A program made the translations under genes and the position numbers. Below are positions 33,937 to 45,599 of a stretch of DNA of 64,000 nucleotides, in pieces; within the stretch, counting starts at the first letter, position 1, and every line of letters begins with the position of its first letter. Origin of the DNA: Diphasiastrum complanatum (lineage: Eukaryota > Streptophyta > Lycopodiopsida > Lycopodiales > Lycopodiaceae). The notes beneath the pieces were generated by a model that had not been told where the DNA came from, did not search any database, and saw only the letters and a program-made list of their open reading frames with translations. Location: assembly GCA_029204225.1 (NCBI GenBank), contig CM055095.1, positions 53,105,836 to 53,169,835 of the forward strand. Direction: 5' to 3'.

Positions 33937-34929
33937 CTGCTGCAGACAGAAAATAGAGCATCAAATCAAATGGTTCAACCCATCATCGGTTGAATGCTGA
34001 CCTAGCTAACCAAAGTTCAACAGATTGCAGGCTTTTGCCAACATAATTTTATATAGCAATCACCAATAACCATGACAGGCTCATGATCTTACATATTCTG
34101 ATTGTATGCACCTGAAAAGATTTTTGACAATGTTCGAGCTGAAGCTGAAAACAATAGCACTTTAAGTGCCCTACAGCGACAGGATTCTGATTGGCGATTA
34201 CATCCATGGTGAAGCTTGAGCATGTTCCTATTGTCACTATAAGTTGTTATTTTGTAAGCTTGCTACTATGACAAGGCAAGAGCCTCAACCTGATGACCGA
34301 ACATGAACTTTGACGATCGCCCATCCAGTTTTTGAAAGTTGAAAAAAAAAATAAAAGCATTGCCATATTCCTGATGGTCCTAAAAATACTGATAGAAGAT
34401 TTAACCATCAGCAGTAAAGATGATAATTTGATCGCAAGGATACAGCCACAACACAACCACTTAGATGATCTGCTCTGGCTTGTATGTTTTATACGCATGA
34501 ATAACGTAGGAGGAGGAAGGGCCAGGTTTTCAGTTATGATAAGATTGTAAAACTTTTGAAATGAACTCTCGAGCAAAAGTGGCTTTCAACTCTATCATAT
34601 CATGTACCGGCTTCAAAGTGTACTTTAAATGCATAGATCCTCCACATGATCAAATAAAAACGTTTCTCCTCCTCCTAGTTCAACGTTTTTCAAGAGTGAA
34701 GAACCTTCCAGATTCACAATACCCACACATAGCCCAATTCTCATCCCAGCAACTCCACAGTCAGGTCATCAGCTTGCATGGTACTCCCAAGCTTCTCATC
34801 TACTATCACATACATATGGCATGGGTATCTCAGATTTTCTGGAAGGTATCCATCAGCATATTAATGGGATTATTTATCAAGCATACTCATGAATAACATG
34901 GCAGGGACATCTTGGGCTTTAGGGTTCTA

Positions 34930-36815
34930 TCCTACTGCCTCCTCCTCCTCCTCTTCTTCATGTGCTTTTCCTCATTCTTCCTCTTCTTTTTTTTCCCTCT
35001 CCATCAACCTCACTCCTATCTCATACCCCTATTAGCAGAGTCCTATACTCTCACTAAGGTAATGGAACCGTACATTGCCTCTAGCTTGAGTGTCCTACTG
35101 TTGGACTTTCAAGGTCTCAAGGAAAGACTAGATATGGTTAAGACGCTGTAAAAAGTGGTGGATATGCTGAGACAAGAACTCAGCCCAGCCTTCCCTTGCT
35201 ACACCAGCACCATCATGCAAATTCAAATAATTGGAATGAGAAGCAGAAAGTAGAAGCTCTCTCTTGGGCGAAAATTCTCAAAAAATGTAGTTAACCAAGT
35301 AGCCCTATTTTCACAATTATCTCAACTTAACTTTCAAAACAGAAATCTAGGGAGCAAGGGAGCAAAAGGCTCTCAACATTAGATTGAGAGGCATTGGGGA
35401 TACTCCAAATGCTCTTGAAGCCAAAAATTTCCTTGAGACTACACTTGAGCATACTAGAGGTCTAGACTCAGCTTGGAGAACAAGAAGAGATATTGCTTCC
35501 CTAATCAGCCAAATTACAGAGTTCCCAAATTTATATTAATGATGATCTTCCGTATCTACAGGTTGAGGAGAGGCGTAAAGCCTTCCAAGAAGCCATAAGT
35601 GATAAGTAGAAGTGTTATATACAGGGATGGTCAAATGTGTTACATTGAAAATTCACCTGAAGATTCGAAGAAATACGGAATTGGGGCGGCTGATATTGGG
35701 ATCATATCAAGACCCCATCCACGCCGTTCGCAGATTGGGGCTTGGAACATACACTCTTCGTCCACTATTGGTGATCTGATTGACTTCATTGTCAAGAGAC
35801 ATCTATTACTCTTCACGGAGACTTGTGAGAGTCAGGAGGGAGGAGGGTTACCTACTGTTCCAAGTAACAGATGGGATTTTGTTTACAAACATGAGATGAG
35901 ATCAGTCACTGGTAGAGGTTCAAGAGGGGTTGCATGCTTATAGAGGGAGTCCTTACACCCTATCTTTGAGTTCAATAGGCATGATCAGCATTCATGATGC
36001 CTTGGATTCCGCATCGATGGACATAGCATTGGTTTAGATAGGGACATCTTTGTTGCATCTTATTATTTTCCTCCTTTGTGGAGGGTGTTGGCCTTACATT
36101 GACCTTTCTACTCATATTATTAAATATGTAGAGCGAGGTTACTTTCTCACCGGGAGAGATCTTGATTGCCATTCTTCTTTACACAGAAGCTGTGGTTCTA
36201 GTTTCACCTACCAGGGAGGGCCTACATAGACAGCTTGATTGCCTTGATGACTTCTATTTCAGATGGGGCCTAGGGGTTAACATTGGGAATACCAAAGTGA
36301 TGGTCTTCAACACTTCCAAGAGCTCTATGTTGATACAGGAGCTCCTCTTTGACAGTCTGCCACTGGAGATTGTTTCATCCTACACTTACTTAGGCATATT
36401 GTTTACTAAACCTATCTTTAGTATGAGACTAGCGACTTCTACTAGACTTGGGAGGGGTCATGCTTGTCTTGCCCAAATGGAGAGAATCTATTTCCGTAAG
36501 TTTATTCGAGATGCCTCGTGTAAGTGTCAGCTTTTTTACATCATTGTTTCCCCTGCAGCTTTATATGCAATAGTGGCATGGTGGATTGGTCTTACCTCAT
36601 CTCGTTGGGCTAGTATCTCGTGACCACAGATTACTATTCTCTCATGTGTGATACGGGCTAAGCCCTCAATCCCGCACCCCATCATCCTTGTAGCGTTTGC
36701 AATCTCACCCATGTACCGTGATGCCATACTCCAGCTCATCACACATATCCAGCGAGTCAGTGAGTTTCCGACTTTTGAGTAGAGCCATACGCCATTTCAT
36801 CTCAGCGCTTACATA
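34930..36815 (+). pseudogene. LINE (L1-type) copy with ORF1, endonuclease start and RT end
   Basis: A pyrimidine-rich 5' part is followed by ORF1 remnants: a coiled-coil region (about 35050-35350), an RRM-like segment (about 35370-35530), and a C-terminal part with YRDGQMCYIEN. The frame then runs without a stop into the endonuclease start (RRSQIGAWNIHSSSTIGDLI, TETCES; 35599-35943). Most of endonuclease and RT is deleted. The copy resumes at about 36160 in the RT thumb side (NIGNTKVMVFNTSKS, SYTYLGILFTKP). The YADD position reads YTEA. It ends near 36815, where an LTR-type remnant begins. Confidence 0.78.
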
Positions 36816-36819
36816 GTCA

Positions 36820-37343
36820 TGGCTATCAGTTGGCTTGGTTCTATTAGGCTTCTTGCCTCCTTGACAGACTTGGCATCTCCAAACAAGGATACAATAGCCA
36901 AGCAAACCGCAACAAAGCAACACAAGGGAATCGGATGGTGGACAAACTAACCCCACCAAACCTAGATCGATCGGATCTAGCCCCAAACTATGGATCAATC
37001 CCTCACAAGAGATAACAGGAGTCACACCAGCAACATGTAGCTACTAACATCACAATCAAGCATACACTAGTGAGAGCCCAATGGGTATATTTATACCCTC
37101 CAAGGCCCATGCACCATTAGTAGTGCACTGTGACACCTCACTGGACACATGACTCACTGATAGACCCATGAAAATCCACCATCTAGAGTTTAAGCTATTT
37201 GAGCTAAATCAAAAGCCTTCGCGGTGGTCTTTACCGGAATAAACGTAGCCAATTTGGTAAGACGGTCGACCACTACCCAACTTGCACCATCCTTGTTTAT
37301 TCGTCCGTGGTAACCCAACCACAACTGTTGCCCTCACCCATTA
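36820..37343 (-). mobile_element. LTR and integrase remnant of another Ty3 element
   Basis: On the minus strand, 37343-37197 encodes an integrase segment (GASWVVVDRLTKLATFIPVK), followed by non-coding sequence with a TATA-like GGGTATAAATATACCC (about 37104-37089) that looks like the promoter of a 3' LTR. The remnant was cut by the insertion of the full-length chromovirus at 37344. Its other half is not obvious after 43626, so limits are uncertain. Confidence 0.45.
37339..37343. repeat. target-site duplication CATTA, left
   Basis: CATTA immediately before the 5' LTR, repeated at 43622-43626 immediately after the 3' LTR. A 5-bp duplication is standard for Ty3-type integrase and proves the element is a single intact insertion. 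Confidence 0.93.
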
Positions 37344-37701
37344 TGTTACGAGCTCGTAACCAGTGCCGAACCCTAGAGAACACAGATAGGTCAGATACCA
37401 CAGTCAGGGTCGTGTCCAACGTACATGACCAACAGGGCAAGACAGTGTGAGTAGTGTGCCCCAGCACGGTCCATAGCCATGGCGGGCCTAACACAGCCTA
37501 GGGACCCTGTCAGCAGGATAGGGCCCCCAGTTGGGTCCCGACGTGCAGTCGGCCACGTCAGTGCCACGTGGCCGACACTTGGCAGTAGCATGCTACCAGT
37601 CCTCACACTGGGCTAGGAGGGGCTTACTCTATATCAGGGAGTAGGCAAGGTTGGGTGGATCAGTTAGTGTTTGCCCTACTGTGGTGTTAGGAACTATTAC
37701 A
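37344..37701 (+). repeat. 5' LTR of full-length chromovirus
   Basis: 358 bp, TGTTAC...TATTACA. It begins with a perfect 16-bp palindrome, GTTACGAGCTCGTAAC (37345-37360). GTCGGCCACGT (37548-37558) and ACGTGGCCGAC (37566-37576) form an 11-bp inverted repeat containing a G-box-type CCACGTGG. CTCTATATCA near 37628 is a candidate TATA box. It differs from the 3' LTR at five positions only, indicating recent insertion. Confidence 0.95.
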
Positions 37702-37702
37702 C

Positions 37703-37720
37703 TGGTATCAGAGCCATCTC
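37703..37720 (+). other. primer-binding site (initiator tRNA-Met)
   Basis: TGGTATCAGAGCCATCTC one base after the 5' LTR. TGGTATCAGAGC is complementary to the 3' end of plant initiator tRNA-Met, the usual primer of plant copia elements and chromoviruses. Confidence 0.92.
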
Positions 37721-38468
37721 CATCCTAGGGAGTTAGGAGCAGCAGTAGAGAAAGCTATCAGAAGATAGGAAGTGTTTCTCAGATTCTCAGAGAGGAATAG
37801 AGGAGGAGGATCGCTGTAGCCTTCAAACTTCTGATTTTCACTGAGAAATCACAGTAGCAAGGAGTCAGATTCCAATTGTAGGTAACTCGCTGGAAAAACA
37901 GCTGTTTCTCACTGAGTTCAGAGGATTCTCCATAGTTTTCCCAGCGAAATTAGAGAAGGAAGAAGCCAGCACCTCCATCGCTGTATAGTCAGAGACCTGC
38001 ATCTGATTTCCAGGGAAAAATTTACGGGTTCTCAGCGAGTTTGAAACCAAAAAAGAGGAGCAGGGCCAGCGCTGCCAGTGCTTCTGAAAATCTGGTTTTT
38101 GGACAAGTTTTCGGGCCCCAACGTCAGAGATTTGGAGCAAGAGGATTCCTACCAGATCAGCGAGCAGGAGACTTCTGAAATTTCAGAATTCAGAAGGGTT
38201 TTTGGACTTCAAACTTGCCATTTTGTGGACAAATTGAGATGCTGTCAGACCAACGAGGGGGGATAGCAAAACTTTCAGATCTGGTTGCACATTTTCCAAC
38301 CTCAAATCAGTGGAGGAAGAGCTGAAAGGGCTTTTCTTGATTCTCTCTGTGGAAGTACAGTCCTCAGAAACAGCTAAGTCATCTTTCCTTTTCCTTGTAC
38401 AGTTGTAAATTAGTCTTTTAGACTTTTTTTCCTTCAGAAGTTAAGGTAGCTCTCTTTCAGTTCCGAAG
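37721..38468 (+). other. untranslated leader of full-length chromovirus
   Basis: About 750 bp between primer site and gag start. The repeated phrase CAGCGCTG/CAGCGAG and CTGTATAG are shared with the leaders of the copies at 27271 and 52825. It presumably contains packaging signals (inference). No long open frame. Confidence 0.7.
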
Positions 38469-40144
38469 ATGACCACTCCTCAAGGACCTGATCAACCCCC
38501 GGAGAGAGGCTTCGACGAACTTGAAACAGAAGCCTTGGCTTACAGAAAAGGGAAGGAACCCATGGAAGTAGAAGAACAGGAACAGTTCGCCGAAGAACTC
38601 GACTGGTTACCAAGGAGCAGTTCCTCCAATTGGTAACAGAAGTGGATGAACTGAAGTTGGCATTAGCCAATTTCAAGTCCAGTGTGGACGACTCGTTCGC
38701 TGAACTCAAAAACCTGATTTTGAGTTCCGCGAAAGGAAGCTTTCCCTCCACTTCTCAGTTATCCCCTTCTCCACTTCCATCAGTTTCGGGTGAGACTTTA
38801 CGGTCTCACCCCAGTGTTTTTAAAGATTTAAAGCCTCCTACTTTTAACGGGGAAGAGAAGGATAGAAATGCAGATATTCTACAAACCTTCCTCAGCAAAT
38901 GGAAGAACATTCATGCTCTTAAACAGACCCCTGACCATTTGCAAGCAATTGAGGCCAGTCTTTCTTTAGGGCCTATAGCCTATAAATGGTGGTTAAATCT
39001 CCAGGAGACTGGGCAGACTCCCCGGTCATGGAAAGCTTTTGAAGAAGCTTTCCTAAGAGAATTTCTACCAGAAAATGAACTGGATAGAGCCTGGGAAGCC
39101 TGGGAAAGAACAGTAATGGATAAATCCCTCATCCAATATATCTCGCAGTATCGAGAAGCAATTTTAAAGATTAAAAATATGGATGACTATCAAAAAATCA
39201 GGGGATTTGTCCGTGGCCTCAAAGATGAATATAAAGTAGAGGTCCAGAGAAACTCGCCTACTACCCTTGAGCAAGCTCTCAGATATGCTCAAATCCATGA
39301 TGATTCAGTGGGTAGGAAGAGAGCGAGACAGCAACCACTTTCTGAGCAGCTTCCTCAGAAAGACTTTCAATTTAAAAAGAAATTTTTAAAAAGAAAGAAA
39401 GAAGATAAATTTAAAGGTGAAGCTCCTCAGAAACGCCCTTCACTCATACAGCCCTTAAAACCAGATGATTTTGAGAAAGCCAAACAAGAACGTTTGTGCG
39501 TTGTGTGTATGGGCAAGGGACACACAGTCAGACAGTGTCCCAAGGGGCCTTTCACTAAAAAAGATAAGAAAGATAAAAAACAAGTTCATCTTGTTCAGAC
39601 TGTATGTTTCCCTAGTGACTCGGCAGCTTCCGAGATCAAAGTGTATCATGAAGATCATGAACACTGTTGCCAGCTAACCTCTGCAATGCTAGCGAGACCC
39701 TTCAGCTTTGGGCCGAATGACCTAGTACGTATGCATGGGAAAGTTGGTAACCAGTCAGTAAGAGTCATGGTTGATGATGGGGCAACCCATAATTTCATCA
39801 ACCACACCCTAGTTAAAAAGCTTAAACTACCAGAAGTACCTAGTCAGCATAGGTACATAGTTTCATTAGCCAAGGGTGAAGACAAAAAAATATGGGAAAC
39901 TATGGTAAGTAAGTTAAATCTTGGTATTCAGGGGTACCAAGATGAAATAAACTTTCAGATAATGCACTTGGATCGAACAGACATTGTTCTCGGGAGAGAT
40001 TGGCTCTACAGTTTAGGACCTTCCCTCCACAGAAACTATCAGGAGAACACCCTCAGCTTTCAGCATAAAGGCCGAGAGATCCAGTTGCATGGGGAGCATG
40101 ATGTTCCCAACAGCCCTATGGTCTGCAGTTCAGAGCTCTGTTAG
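38469..40144 (+). pseudogene. chromovirus gag-protease, frameshifted
   Basis: The start ATG at 38469 opens a frame matching the copy at 53713, but a 4-bp deletion near 38612 breaks it; the remainder is open from 38630 to 40144. It contains a capsid region (KWKNIHALKQTP, YISQYREAI), a CCHC zinc knuckle (CVVCMGKGHTVRQC, CX2CX4HX4C) and an aspartic protease core reading VMVDDGATHNFI where DSGA is usual. A TAG at 40142-40144 then interrupts the gag-pol frame, which continues in the same frame with [11 protein letters not shown]. Gag packages RNA and protease cleaves the polyprotein. Confidence 0.88.
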
Positions 40145-40816
40145 CTAATCGGAGACGAAGACCATCAGGTATTCTTATGTGACTTTCAGTTTATTCCTGA
40201 AGTTTCTATTTCCAGTTCTATTCAGCAGAAAATCAGTAAATTAGAAACTTTATTGTCTAAATTTAAAGATGTTTTTCCTGAAGATTTGCCACATGGTTTA
40301 CCACCTAGCAGAGAGGTAGATCATGTAATAAACCTAGTACCAGGTACAGCACCTGTTTCTAAACCTCCGTATCGGGTCAGCCGAACAGAGGATGAAGAAA
40401 TAACTAGGCAGTTAACAGACTATCTTGGGAAAGGCCAAATTCAGACCAGTAGTTCACCATGGGCCTCACCAGTCCTATTGGTGAAAAAGAAAGACGGATC
40501 TATGCGTCTTTGCGTAGATTACAGAGCCCTCAATAAAGTCACAATTAAGAATAAATACCCTATGCCTCGGGCAGACGAGTTGTTTGATCAACTCGACGGG
40601 GCTATGTTTTTCAGCAGAATAGACCTCAGATCGGCATATCATCAAGTCCGTATAAAATCGGAAGATGTCTCGAAAACAGCTTTTAGGACTCGTCGCAGTC
40701 ATTATGAGTTTAAGGTGATGCCATTTGGGCTCACAAATGCTCCAGCTACCTTTATGACCTTGATGAACAGTGTCCTCAGACCATACTTGGGTAAGTTTGT
40801 AGTCGTATTTTAGATG
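40145..40816 (+). pseudogene. chromovirus reverse transcriptase, first part
   Basis: Same frame as gag-protease after the TAG. Reverse transcriptase motifs are in order: [54 protein letters not shown] with the first catalytic Asp, and [13 protein letters not shown] single missing T in the run before FLDD (about 40809-40814) shifts the frame exactly at the catalytic LDD box, giving FVVVF-stop. Confidence 0.9.
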
Positions 40817-42760
40817 ACATCCTCGTCTACAGCAAAACGAGGAAGGAGCATCTAAAACACCTCAGAAAGGTGTTTCGACTGCTCAGAAAGCATAAGCTCT
40901 ATGCTAAACAATCCAAGTGTGAATTCTTCGTTGAAGAAGTAGCATATTTGGGTCACATTATCTCTTCAGATGGGACTAAGATGGACCCAAATAAGGTTAA
41001 AGCCATACTCAGTTGGCTGAGACCTCAGAATATTTTGGAACTTCAAATCTTTCTTGGTCTGGCGGGATATTACAGACGATTTGTCAAGGAATATGCTCAG
41101 ACAGCAGTCCCTATGACAAATCTCCTTAAGGGGAAGGGAAAGGAGTTCATTTGGGAGTCCGCACAACAGGAGAGCTTTGATGCTCTCAAAACAGCCTTAG
41201 CTACAGCACCAGTTTTAAAGGTCGTCGACCCCAATCAGCCATTTGTGGTCGAAACAGATGCTAGCGACTTTGCAGTAGGTGCTGTGCTAACTCAGGGTGG
41301 ACGACCAGTTGCGTTCGAGAGTGAAAAACTCGAGCCAGCACAGACTAGGTATAGTGCCTATGAAAAGGAACTCTTTTCTATAGTCCATGCCCTTAAGACT
41401 TGGAGGCATTATGTGTATGGTGCCAACTTTGAGGTCCTGACAGACCATGAGAGCCTCAGATACCTTTGCAATCAACCTGAGCTTAGAGGTCGGAAAGCTC
41501 GTTGGGCAGAGTTGATGCAAGAGTTTGACATGTCTATCAGATATAGACGTGGAAAATTCAATACAGTAGCAGATGCCCTTAGCAGAATGCCTATGATAAA
41601 CGAGCTGAGTTTTACTCAGATTCGTAATGAGTTACTCAAGTCCTTGAGAGGGAAATGCCCGCATGATGAATTCTTCTCTATTATCTGGAACTCAGTCCAG
41701 AGCAGACAGTTACAAACTCCAGAACCAGTTCCCGGGGCTGGTGCCAGTTCATCCAAGAATACGGCAGCTTCCGTTGAGAATGATGATGAGTCCGAGTATA
41801 CGTCATCAGATGACGTTGAGGATTCTGAGCCTGTATTACCCAAGCAAACCCCAGTGGTTGAGGGTCAGTTGACTCAAAGATTCAAATGGAAACAGTATTC
41901 TATTCAGGATGAGTACTTGCTCTATAGAGATAGAGTATGTGTCCCCAATTCAGAGGATTCTAGGCAGCAGGTCCTATATGAATGTCATGACAATCCTAGC
42001 GCGGGACACCCAGGCATACAGAAGACCTATGAGCTTCTTCGTAGGCAATTTTTCTGGACCAGTATGAAAAAGGACGTCCACCAGTATGTAACCAGTTGCC
42101 AGAAATGTCAAGTAAATAAAGCAGAGCGTTTAAAGGCAGGAGGGTTGTTGCATCCCTTAGAAATACCAGCTGGTAAATGGGAGAGTATCTCCATGGATTT
42201 TATAGTAGGCCTGCCTAAAACCCAAAAGGGTAATGACGCTATATGGGTCACAGTTGACCGTCTGACCAAAATGGCTCATTTTATTCCGACCAAAACAACC
42301 GTTAGAGCTCCAGAGTTAGCGAGGTTGTTTGTAGACGGGCTATTTAAATTGTACGGTCTACCTTCCGGCATAGTCAACGACCGGGACAGTAAGTTTACTG
42401 GAAATTTTTGGAGGGCAGTATTTCATCATCTCCATACTAAACTTAATATGAGTACCACCGACCATCCACAGACGGACGGTCAAACAAAAAGGGTAAATCA
42501 AGTGCTGGAGGATATGCTTCGTGCATACGTCAGCAAGAAGCAGACTAATTGGGAGGAGTATCTCTCGATATTAGAGTTTGCTTACAACAGTACCAAACAT
42601 TCAGCTACGGGATACAGCCCATTTATGCTGATGTACGGTTTTCAGCCACGCTCACCCACAGCTGTAGGGTTTAAACAAGAAAAAGTTGAAGCAGCCAGAA
42701 ACTTTTTAGAGGACCTAAACCAGATGATAGAACATGCTAAGCGTAGCATTAGGCAGTTCC
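40817..42760 (+). pseudogene. chromovirus RT end, RNase H and integrase
   Basis: A second long frame beginning [17 protein letters not shown]. RNase H shows [26 protein letters not shown] and [10 protein letters not shown], all with their acidic residues. Integrase shows the HHCC domain ([22 protein letters not shown]), [18 protein letters not shown] and [13 protein letters not shown]. The catalytic Glu of the DDE triad (GQTERVNQ in the copy at 28.7 kb) is Lys here, so integrase should be inactive. A one-base insertion near 42757 shifts the frame before the integrase C-terminal region. Confidence 0.92.
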
Positions 42761-43252
42761 CAGGATCGAGCCAGGCATTATGCAGATCCACACAGACGGG
42801 ATGTGCAGTTCTCCACTGGTGAGAAAGTCTACTTGAGAGTCCCAGTTGTGTCTAAAACCCTCAAATCAAGAGTGTGTGCTAAGCTGTCTCCAAGGTATTG
42901 TGGTCCCTTTACCATCAGTAGGAGACTAGGCGAGGTCACCTATGAACTAGAACTCCCACACAGCAGTAAGGTTTTTCCAGTCTTTCATGTAAGTCAATTA
43001 CGAAAAGCCTTAACCAGATCAAACAATCTGGTAGGGGACAGTGTTCTAGTTCTCCCATTGGATCCTCAACAACCTCCACATGAACCAGAGGAGATTCTTG
43101 ATAGTAGAGAGACGCAGACTCGTCATACTCTATACCGAGAATATCTGGTTAAGTGGAATGATCAGCCTGTTGAGAATGCCACTTGGGAAAGAGGTAGCGT
43201 CCTTCGCAAGATTTTTCCAGACTTTGTCTTAGAGGACCAAGACGGTTCTTAA
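42761..43252 (+). CDS. chromovirus integrase C-terminus and chromodomain
   Basis: Continues in a third frame after the 42757 insertion. First the integrase C-terminal module ([45 protein letters not shown]), then a chromodomain ([35 protein letters not shown]). The chromodomain is the hallmark of chromoviruses and is thought to steer integration to heterochromatin. The TAA at 43250-43252 overlaps the start of the polypurine tract. Confidence 0.92.
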   Translation, partial: QDRARHYADPHRRDVQFSTGEKVYLRVPVVSKTLKSRVCAKLSPRYCGPFTISRRLGEVTYELELPHSSKVFPVFHVSQLRKALTRSNNLVGDSVLVLPLDPQQPPHEPEEILDSRETQTRHTLYREYLVKWNDQPVENATWERGSVLRKIFPDFVLEDQDGS

Positions 43253-43263
43253 GGGGGAGGGAG
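43250..43263 (+). other. polypurine tract of full-length chromovirus
   Basis: TAAGGGGGAGGGAG immediately before the 3' LTR; primes plus-strand DNA synthesis. The same tract is conserved in the copies at 29500 and 54990. Confidence 0.9.
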
Positions 43264-43621
43264 TGTTACGAGCTCGTAACCAGTGCTGAACCCTAGAGAA
43301 CACAGATAGGTCAGATACCACAGTCAGGGTCGTGTCCAGCGTACATGACCAACAGGGCAAGACAGTGTGAGTAGTGTGCCCCAGCACGGTCCATAGCCAT
43401 GGCGGGCCTAACACAGCCTAGGGAACCTGTCAGCAGGATAGGGCCCCCAGTTGGGTCCCGACGTGCAGTCGGCCACGTCAGTGCCAGGTGGCCGACACTT
43501 GGCAGTAGCATGCTACTAGTCCTCACACTGGGCTAGGAGGGGCTTACTCTATATCAGGGAGTAGGCAAGGTTGGGTGGATCAGTTAGTGTTTGCCCTACT
43601 GTGGTGTTAGGAACTATTACA
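43264..43621 (+). repeat. 3' LTR of full-length chromovirus
   Basis: 358 bp, five differences from the 5' LTR. One change (CCACGTGG to CCAGGTGG) destroys the G-box core of this copy. Followed directly by the target duplication CATTA. Confidence 0.95.
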
Positions 43622-43626
43622 CATTA
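43622..43626. repeat. target-site duplication CATTA, right
   Basis: Matches 37339-37343. Confidence 0.93.
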
Positions 43627-45590
43627 ATCAAGTAAAACCCAGAATCTAAATTATGATTCTTCATTCAAAAAATATTTTATCAATCCTGATTCTAGAAATA
43701 GGACCTTTTATGTATGCATATTACGGATTTCTCCTGGAATCAATGTTCAGATATTTCTCATAAATAACTTTCTATCCACCTACTTCTCCCCCTTTTAATA
43801 GGAAACTACACGAGTTTCCAAGAAGTGCATATCAATCTAGATATGGCCTAGGAGAAGTTTTAAAGAACTTTGAAAAAACTTGAAAGTCAAAAATATATGT
43901 TACATCAACATAAGTTAATACAGTTAATGTCTCAACACAATCAACTTAGAGATTGGCTTATCTCAAGATTTTCTTGTGTTACCACTTAGAGAATTGACCT
44001 GTATAATCAAAAAAACGATTTATTTGATTATTCAAGAACGAGTAACCATATTTAGAAAACAATTTGTTTAACCATTCATGTGACATCATCGAAGGTCAAC
44101 GGTAATGAAAATTACCTTCCAAGGAATCACATGAAATCGGGTTAATTGGTGTTAAGAAATTCATTGATATATTCTCAGCATAAAGAAATAGCTTTCAAGG
44201 TTTCCAATTTTGTAAATTTGAGATATAAAAAGACCAATATCTCGAGTTTTCGACAAAATCCCCTCTTGTGACCAATAGTATTTAGCATCATTATAGATCT
44301 ATAGCCGTACTATGCTCAACCCGACCCAGTTAGTTTCAAATCTTCCTTTTGGAATTGCCTGCGTCCAATACCACATATTCTTCCTCCAAAAAGACCATCC
44401 ACTTCCCGATCCACTTCCCGATCAAATCGTCCAAGAATCAATTGATTTCATTAGAATATATTTGTGTTTATAGAGTTCTTTCAAAATCGCTAGATCTGAT
44501 AAATGACTAATATAACATTTGAGACCAATTAATCGATAGTATCAAAAGTTCTCAGGAATTCCTCCGAATTCCAACTTATAGTACAAATTCCAACTCAACT
44601 TTCTTTCAACCTTTTCTTAATCTCTCCAGTCAGTTGCAAGGATTGTTGGTCCCACCCAAACATTCCTTGAGTTTTAGAGATGGGAAAGAACGAGTGGGAA
44701 TTATATCGAATTAAAAACAAATTTGATTGAGATGTTTCAATTTGAATTGCTCTACTAACAGGTTGAATTTAATTCAAAGTGCAAAAAATTGCATATGACC
44801 TCTATTCAACCTTGAGTTTTTCGATTGAGAACGTCGGAATGTTGTAAAAAAAAATATTAGAGTTTATTATGATAAACACAGAACCCGATTTTGGGGATAA
44901 GTTTTGCCCATCGAGCCTTACGACTTTGCCAGACTAATTTGATTAGAGACTAACATGGCTTATTGTCTTCTTTTTGGTGAGCAACAGCTTCCAGTATCAA
45001 AAAACTTTTTTCCTTGTATTCATTGGCTTAATAGTTTTGGATTATGGGGCCGTCTTAGTTGTGCATGCCCTTCCCTAACATAACGACAGTGGTCAAAGGG
45101 CGGCACCTTGGCCAAAAAGTCCGAAATCTTTTGGACATAAATGTCCCATTTCGGATTGCCCATCTAGCAGTTAATTGATTGCAAATTGTTACATAGATGT
45201 AGCCTTTGATTATGTCATGGTTTATTGCTTTAAAAAAAATTCCTAAAGGGCTTTACAAATCGTGTAAAGCAAGCGATTACAATCAATCGGGTCTCCATTG
45301 TGGGGACATACTGGTCGATATTCGGGAGAAGGGAACTTCTTAATTCGCCATTTCCCTAGGCAAAAATATAACTTTTCCATAATTAACAAGGTTGCATACG
45401 GTATTGTAAGTTTCAACAAAGCAATTTTCATAAAAAAGATCATTTCTCATGAAATTTCGTGCTTGGTACAAAATGCCCATAACTTGTAATTATCATTGGC
45501 AATCTCCCCCTCTTGTCCATGCAACAGGGTCCCCACGCAATTGACCTACACTACCTAATTAAGCAATGTTTCCTACATCTCAAGCAGTTG
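43627..45590. other. AT-rich stretch without recognised gene
   Basis: About 2 kb after the chromovirus. No domain, terminal repeat or RNA gene was recognised. The frames at 45243-45489 are short and overlap on both strands without supporting features. Confidence 0.5.
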
Positions 45591-45599
45591 GAGTGGCCA

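Noticed and set aside
40138-40150. TAG at the gag-pol junction as programmed readthrough
   Set aside because: The copy carries several other inactivating changes and the following bases do not match a readthrough context I trust; a point mutation is simpler, although no second copy covers this site for comparison.
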